From: Chryseobacterium sp. Bi04
GTDB taxonomy: Bacteria > Bacteroidota > Bacteroidia > Flavobacteriales > Weeksellaceae
Length of the DNA stretch: 64,000 bases
Direction of reading: 5' to 3'
NCBI RefSeq assembly: GCF_918698085.1
Contig: NZ_CAKKLP010000012.1
Location: 89,757-153,756, forward strand
Made by a program: the position numbers and the translations under genes
Part shown: one piece after another, positions 59,618 to 64,000 of the stretch
How positions within the stretch are numbered: the first letter of the stretch is position 1
Layout of the letters: every line of letters begins with the position of its first letter
The notes under the pieces: model-generated
The model's input: only the letters and a program-made list of their open reading frames with translations
The model's database searches: none
What the model was told of the DNA's origin: nothing

Positions 59618-61426
59618 TTACTTCTCAACCTGAGGAACCTCAATGGCTGCAAGCATCAGTTTATATTCCTGCAGTTGCAGGGTTATGTTTTCCAATCCGT
59701 TTCTAAAGAAGGGTGATTCTTTAAACAGATGATGATAATATTCAATTCCTTCCAATATATTTTTTTTGAACGTATTCCATTTTTTTGACTGGGAATGCGT
59801 GATTTGAGCCGATGATTCTGTAATTTCTTTTTTCAGATAATCCACATACATTTTTAATTCATTGATGAACATATTCGGACGTTGGTTATCCGGAAGAATA
59901 TTTGTGTTTCCATAGATATGCTTTACCATTTCAGAAAGGGAAACCTCTTTGTTAAAAAAAGCGATATTCGGTCCCGGGCATATGACAACGCCTTGTTTTT
60001 CACCCTTAATTTCCATATTATGTTCCATATAAGCAGCATTTACAAGACCTACACAAAGACAGGCTTTATCTGTAATCTCCGACTTTCTTCTGTTAAATTC
60101 TTCAGCCGTATATGTTTCCCGGCTGGAATACAGTTCTTTCAGTTTAATATCCTGATACTTCCTGGAAGCAGTACATGTTCCTTTAGAAGAAAACTCTTTG
60201 CTTAAAGCCAGTAATTTTTTCGGACATGAACTTCCATATTTCCCATGAGACTCTTTCTGTTGTTTTAATATATCATTGGATGTTCCTCTTACCGTATTAA
60301 ATGGGACTCCCAATGGTGAAAGATTGCTCAGGTAAAAATCCTTTTCTTTAGATTGTACCAGTAAATTTCTGGTTTCTATATCTACAGAAGTGGCTTCCGG
60401 AACCAATAAAAACGGAGATCCCCATCCTACACTGTCTACATCATAATTTTCAAGCAGAAAATCATGTTCTTCAGAAGTTCCTACTCCGCCCTGAACGGTA
60501 ATTTTCATTTCTAAAGGTCCGTCAACACAAGGTTTTCCTTTCTGTTCTAAAGCGGAAATCATTAAGGCATGGGCCGACTGAATCAGATCATTTTTTTTCT
60601 GTTTAAATTCTTCCATAATAGGCCCCAGGAGCAGTCCGTCTGTAGCAAATGCATGCCCACCACAGTTCAACCCGGATTCTATCCTGTATTCTGAAACCCA
60701 AAGCCCTTTTTTTGCCAGGAAATTTCCCTGAATCATTGCAGAGCGGAAATCACTTACTTTAAGAATGATTTTCTTTTTTAAAACTCCTTTCTGATCCGGA
60801 AAAAAATCTTCAAATTCTTCCATATAACTGTATAAACGAGGATTCATTCCTGCGGAAAGAACCATCGAAGAAGACAGTTTACTTTTTGCAAATCCACGTA
60901 AAGACGCATGGGCATCATTGTAGATTACAGAAAGCTGTTCGTCTTTTTTATAGTTGTCTTTATCAACTTTTGTCATGATGTTGACATCAATGCTTCCCGG
61001 CTTTAAGTTAGACTCAATAAAGCTTTTAATAGCTGATCCCCAGTTATCCTTTTGACTCATAAGGTTTTGAAGACCATCTTTCAGCTCTGATGTATTAGGT
61101 AACATCGTCATGAAATCTTTTAAAGCCTCTCTGTTTTTGCTGATTTCCTGTTTGAAAGATTCAAATTTTTCATTCACGATATCATCTACCATATCCAGAT
61201 AAGCGGTAATTCTCTTTGCTCTGTAATCTTCTGTTTTGGAAGAAATTTTTAAATAATCCAGATTAAATTTCTGATTATAAAAGTTTTTCATTTTTTCCAA
61301 AATTTCGTCATCGATAATGGAAATGACGGAAGAAATTCCATATTGGGCAACACGAATCGGACTGTCTATAGTATAAGCCAGCCCCATTACCGGAATATGA
61401 AAATTGTGTAACGGTTTAGTTGTCAT
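59618..61426 (-). CDS. Nitronate-monooxygenase-like (NPD/FMN) TIM-barrel protein
   Basis: A 602-residue protein without signal peptide. The start FHIPVMGLAYTIDSPIRVAQYGISS has the look of 2-nitropropane-dioxygenase/FMN barrels; later SGLNCGGHAFATDG and VQGGVGTSEEHDFLL resemble their phosphate-binding Gly loops, and FLLVPEATSVD follows. Eight Cys, including TCTASRKYQD and KACLCVGL, occur in the C-terminal half. It is almost twice as long as ordinary nitronate monooxygenases because of a helical insertion at about 40-190 and a C-terminal extension. I know the type only as conserved hypothetical in Bacteroidota; the catalytic assignment is tentative. Confidence 0.55.
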   Translation of the reverse strand: MTTKPLHNFHIPVMGLAYTIDSPIRVAQYGISSVISIIDDEILEKMKNFYNQKFNLDYLKISSKTEDYRAKRITAYLDMVDDIVNEKFESFKQEISKNREALKDFMTMLPNTSELKDGLQNLMSQKDNWGSAIKSFIESNLKPGSIDVNIMTKVDKDNYKKDEQLSVIYNDAHASLRGFAKSKLSSSMVLSAGMNPRLYSYMEEFEDFFPDQKGVLKKKIILKVSDFRSAMIQGNFLAKKGLWVSEYRIESGLNCGGHAFATDGLLLGPIMEEFKQKKNDLIQSAHALMISALEQKGKPCVDGPLEMKITVQGGVGTSEEHDFLLENYDVDSVGWGSPFLLVPEATSVDIETRNLLVQSKEKDFYLSNLSPLGVPFNTVRGTSNDILKQQKESHGKYGSSCPKKLLALSKEFSSKGTCTASRKYQDIKLKELYSSRETYTAEEFNRRKSEITDKACLCVGLVNAAYMEHNMEIKGEKQGVVICPGPNIAFFNKEVSLSEMVKHIYGNTNILPDNQRPNMFINELKMYVDYLKKEITESSAQITHSQSKKWNTFKKNILEGIEYYHHLFKESPFFRNGLENITLQLQEYKLMLAAIEVPQVEK

Positions 61427-61561
61427 TATATTTCAATAAAGGTTCTCTCATTAATGCAACTAAAAATTCTAAAAAACTAATTCACTGCCTAAATATATCA
61501 TTTTAAAATTAACTATGCATTAAATAATATTTATAATGTGGAAAAGATGCCAAATATCATC

Positions 61562-61756
61562 TTATCTTACGAATGCCTTAGCTGGGAAGGAGAAATATAA
61601 AGCATACTCAGCATTCTCTGCTAAACGAAGTGCCACTGCGAACTGAAAATAAAGATAAAACCTTGTGAACTCTGCGTTACTATGTGACTGACTGGTAGTC
61701 ACTATTTCTTTTACAAATGATATATAAGGCTGGTTGCTAAATAACAAAGGTTTCAT
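61562..61756. repeat. Non-coding degenerate intergenic element
   Basis: The gene-free stretch 61,427-61,818 holds a less AT-rich block including CACTGCGAACTGAAAATAAAG and ACCTTGTGAACTCTGCGTTA, a wording reminiscent of recurrent non-coding elements in related genomes (aaact-ttgcg-aact-type phrases). A 64-codon open frame on the minus strand has no protein-like character. No terminator or promoter is evident. Confidence 0.3.
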
Positions 61757-61818
61757 TTACCGTTACAGTAAACAAAACCTTTGATTAAAAATATTAACTT
61801 TTATAGGTTCAGGAAGTA

Positions 61819-62484
61819 TTATTCCGCCTTATTCTTCAGCAGCATCAGCAAACTGTAAGCTCCTTTCTGCACAATTTTCTTATCTTTTAAAAAGTCAGCT
61901 TTTAGAATCTCTGTAAACTGATCATCTGCAATTCCTGTTACTACAGGGATCATCTTATAGTTTGATTTTCCCAGATCTTCAAAAACATAATTTTTATTCT
62001 CATAGGAAACTACCGCTTCATTGGGAAGTCCCTGTGTATTCCGGCTGCTGATATTGACCTCTGCATTGATATACATTCCTTTTACAAATTCAGGGTTTAC
62101 GGCAGATAGTTTGGCTACAGCAGTAGCAGAACCTCCGTTTTCAATACTGGGAACTACACTTATAATTTTAGCGTTGTATTTCACGTCAGGTTTCTGGTTG
62201 TTATACACCAGAATTTCCTGTCCCGCTTTTACATCATTCACATCATTTTCAAAAACCTTTAATTCTAAAAGTAATCCTGCAGGATTAACCAGTTCAAATA
62301 AAGTGTCCGCAGAATTGATATACTGCCCGTTAGGTCTCAATCGGAATCTAATGCTGCTCCATGACAAATTACCATGATATGTCATATAATGTTCTACAAA
62401 CATAAGTACTTTGAGTACTTCCCCCGCATTGATGGTAGCCATCATATACATCATCGAGCATAATATGGAAATCCATTTTAACAT
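61819..62484 (-). pseudogene. Truncated RND/heavy-metal efflux adaptor (HlyD/CusB-like)
   Basis: From about residue 50 of the open frame onward (NGQYINSADTLFELVNPAGL, LELKVFENDVNDVKAGQEI, KYNAKIISVVPSIENGGSAT, FVKGMYINAEV, LPNEAVVSYENKNYVF, KGAYSLLMLLKNKAE) the sequence is the C-terminal half of a periplasmic membrane-fusion adaptor of the CusB/CzcB type. The N-terminal 40-50 residues are not adaptor-like, and the signal/lipobox, the hairpin and the first lipoyl half are missing; intact adaptors are about 380-420 residues. I see no RND pump gene nearby. It is a remnant of an efflux operon, 41 nt past the antiporter stop. Confidence 0.7.
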
Positions 62485-62525
62485 TGTCCTTCAAATATCA
62501 GGCTTAAATCTTTTTTTTAAATCAA

Positions 62526-64000
62526 TTAGTATTCCCCTGTATGATAGCTTTTTACCAATGCTCTTCTTTGGCATTCTGCAAGCTGTAGTTCCAGAGTAAA
62601 ATAGTTTCTTTTCCATTCATTATGCCGGGAAAACATGGTTTCTTCACTACTGCTCATCAATTGACATTTTTCCTTTTCAAGCTTTTCAGTCATACTTTTC
62701 AGTGCCGCCTGAATCCCTGAATCATTTGATTTAAAATCATTTAAAAACGAAACAGATTTTTTCAGAAGAAGCATATTCAGGGCTTTTTCTTCCTGTTTAT
62801 CAGGAGCTGAAGGCTTTATCATGCTGATTAACCTGGGTAATGTTAATCCCTGAATCAGTAATGTAAAAACAATAACGCTGAAGCATATAAATAATACAGT
62901 ATCTCTCTGCTCTATAACAGCTCCCTGATGATCTTTAAAGAGCAGCGCAAGGGCTGCAGCCAGTGAAACAACACCACGCATCCCTGACCATGATAAAATA
63001 ATATATTCTTTCTTTGACGGAGTGAGAAAACCGCCTTCTTTTCCGGACCTGTTGTTCGAAAAAAGAGGAAATAAGGAAAGTACAGCCGACCGGATAACTA
63101 CCAGAACAATAAACAATATAAAACCATAAAAAATAAGGACAGGAAGATCATTATCCTGTATATTCGAGATGATTGCCGGGAGCTGCATACCAAGAATAAG
63201 AAATACCAACCCATTCAGAATAAAGATAATAACTTCCCAAAAATGACTCATCTGTAACCGGCTTCCGGCGCTAAATAATGAAATTGAATTCCAGGAAAGA
63301 AACATTCCTAATAATACCACAGCCAATACTCCGGAATACCCCAGATGTTCTGCCAGACTATAGGCAGCAAAAGGAAGCAGGATCACTGCAAATGTTTCAG
63401 AACTGCTGTTTCCGTTACAATATTTGTGCAGCTTTAAAAATAGAAAGCCTATAATAAGACCAATGGCCAATCCTCCAAGACTGATGCCTATAAACTGCAG
63501 CCCGGCATTCCAAAATGAGAAAACACCGCTGGTAATAGCAATAACAGCACATTTGTAAGCAATTAAAGCTGAAGCATCATTCAGCAGGCTTTCCCCTTCA
63601 AGTATCGTTGTGAGTTTCTGTGGCAACGGAAGAGATTTTGTAATACTTGTTGCCGCAACAGCATCGGGTGGTGAAATGATGGCTCCCGTTACAAAGGCAA
63701 GCGGCCAGCTGAATCCGGGAATTAAAGTGTGAACAATTAAAGCAATAATAGTAGTGGTAAGAAAGACCAGTCCAATGGCCAGTACAGAAATTTTTGGGAA
63801 TTCTTTTTTAAAATCAGGAATTGATGTGTTCCAAGCGGCATCAAATAGTATGGGAGGAAGCACCACATAAAAAATCATTTCCGGGCTCATGTCAATGGAT
63901 GGCACAAGCTGGGTTACACTTAGAATCAATCCGGCTGTTACAAGTAAGATAGGAAGCGCAAGTTTTAATTTTTCGTTTACCGAAATAATAATAATAATAA
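62526..64000 (-). CDS. CPA1-family Na+(K+)/H+ antiporter, incomplete at window edge
   Basis: An inner-membrane monovalent cation/proton antiporter. The open frame runs off the right edge of the window (minus strand, upstream residues IIIIISVNEKLKLALPILLV are in frame), so the true start lies outside. Visible marks: MIFYVVLPPILFDAAW, SPPDAVAATS, the ion-site ESLLNDASALI, GLVFLILGMQLP, and a C-terminal cytoplasmic coiled region (about the last 90 residues, with LEKEKCQLMSSSEETMFSR). Ten or more membrane helices are seen. The truncated adaptor gene follows. Confidence 0.92.
   Translation of the reverse strand, partial: IIIIISVNEKLKLALPILLVTAGLILSVTQLVPSIDMSPEMIFYVVLPPILFDAAWNTSIPDFKKEFPKISVLAIGLVFLTTTIIALIVHTLIPGFSWPLAFVTGAIISPPDAVAATSITKSLPLPQKLTTILEGESLLNDASALIAYKCAVIAITSGVFSFWNAGLQFIGISLGGLAIGLIIGFLFLKLHKYCNGNSSSETFAVILLPFAAYSLAEHLGYSGVLAVVLLGMFLSWNSISLFSAGSRLQMSHFWEVIIFILNGLVFLILGMQLPAIISNIQDNDLPVLIFYGFILFIVLVVIRSAVLSLFPLFSNNRSGKEGGFLTPSKKEYIILSWSGMRGVVSLAAALALLFKDHQGAVIEQRDTVLFICFSVIVFTLLIQGLTLPRLISMIKPSAPDKQEEKALNMLLLKKSVSFLNDFKSNDSGIQAALKSMTEKLEKEKCQLMSSSEETMFSRHNEWKRNYFTLELQLAECQRRALVKSYHTGEY

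Noticed and set aside
61562..61756. 64-codon minus-strand open frame
   Set aside because: It coincides with a degenerate non-coding element and shows no signal peptide, domain or neighbour coupling.

Overview
The window reads as a chromosomal segment of an AT-rich member of the Bacteroidota, most likely a Chryseobacterium-like flavobacterium. This is inferred from two SusC/SusD pairs, an ECF sigma/FecR pair, T9SS C-terminal sorting domains, a SpvB/RHS toxin, TAnnTTTG-type -7 promoter elements, near absence of Shine-Dalgarno sites, and short intergenic repeats of a style I associate with this genus. No rRNA, tRNA or CRISPR array was seen. The gene at the right edge (a CPA1 antiporter) runs out of the window.

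Region 1 (1-7,500) is housekeeping and repair: an Xaa-Pro aminopeptidase followed by a DPP-IV-type peptidase (proline-peptide breakdown), small hypotheticals, two convergent base-excision glycosylases (3-methyladenine type and Mug type) and a Gdx/SugE-type SMR exporter. Region 2 (7,500-15,900), all on the minus strand, holds a SusC/SusD uptake pair, a LytS/LytTR-type two-component system, a DoxX-like membrane protein and a periplasmic rhodanese/TlpA pair.

Region 3 (16,000-28,300) is the accessory core. A 2,358-residue SpvB/RHS polymorphic toxin with a Sec signal peptide has its lipoprotein immunity candidate overlapping by ATGA. Upstream in the same transcript lie a small protein made of one YD-like motif plus a T9SS sorting domain, and a coiled-coil 'GIGT..P..KLDVNG' surface protein. 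Downstream lies a graveyard of displaced toxin tips and immunity genes: one intact orphan tip that shares 203 bp of near-identical DNA with the RHS gene, one decayed copy of that tip, one short toxin-tail remnant, a frameshifted immunity homologue, another small lipoprotein and a DUF1493-like gene. The RHS tip and the orphan tip share a His/Cys pair at identical spacing, which suggests a caspase-like (clan CD) protease toxin. The proposed system is an RHS toxin whose route out may involve a T9SS-tagged partner; that link is inference.

Region 4 (28,300-43,600) carries oxidoreductases (ALDH, DJ-1-like, FAD dehydrogenase, SDRs, aldo/keto reductase, NDH-2-like) around a presumptive four-gene operon (small membrane protein, four-repeat COG4705-like membrane protein, TonB-dependent receptor, PAP2 phosphatase). 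That operon and the neighbouring OmpR-type regulator gene are each preceded by an 11-bp-period direct repeat at the same distance from a -7-like element, pointing to a shared regulon. A 92-bp fossil of the regulator gene lies at 43,592.

Region 5 (43,800-64,000) holds an exo/endonuclease/phosphatase-fold lipoprotein, a ClC channel with CBS domains, an aldo/keto reductase, and a cell-surface-signalling uptake locus: ECF sigma, FecR, STN-bearing SusC, SusD, two glycerophosphodiesterases and a T9SS LamG-like protein, probably for glycerophosphodiester scavenging. It ends with a 602-residue NPD-like protein, a beheaded efflux adaptor and the antiporter.
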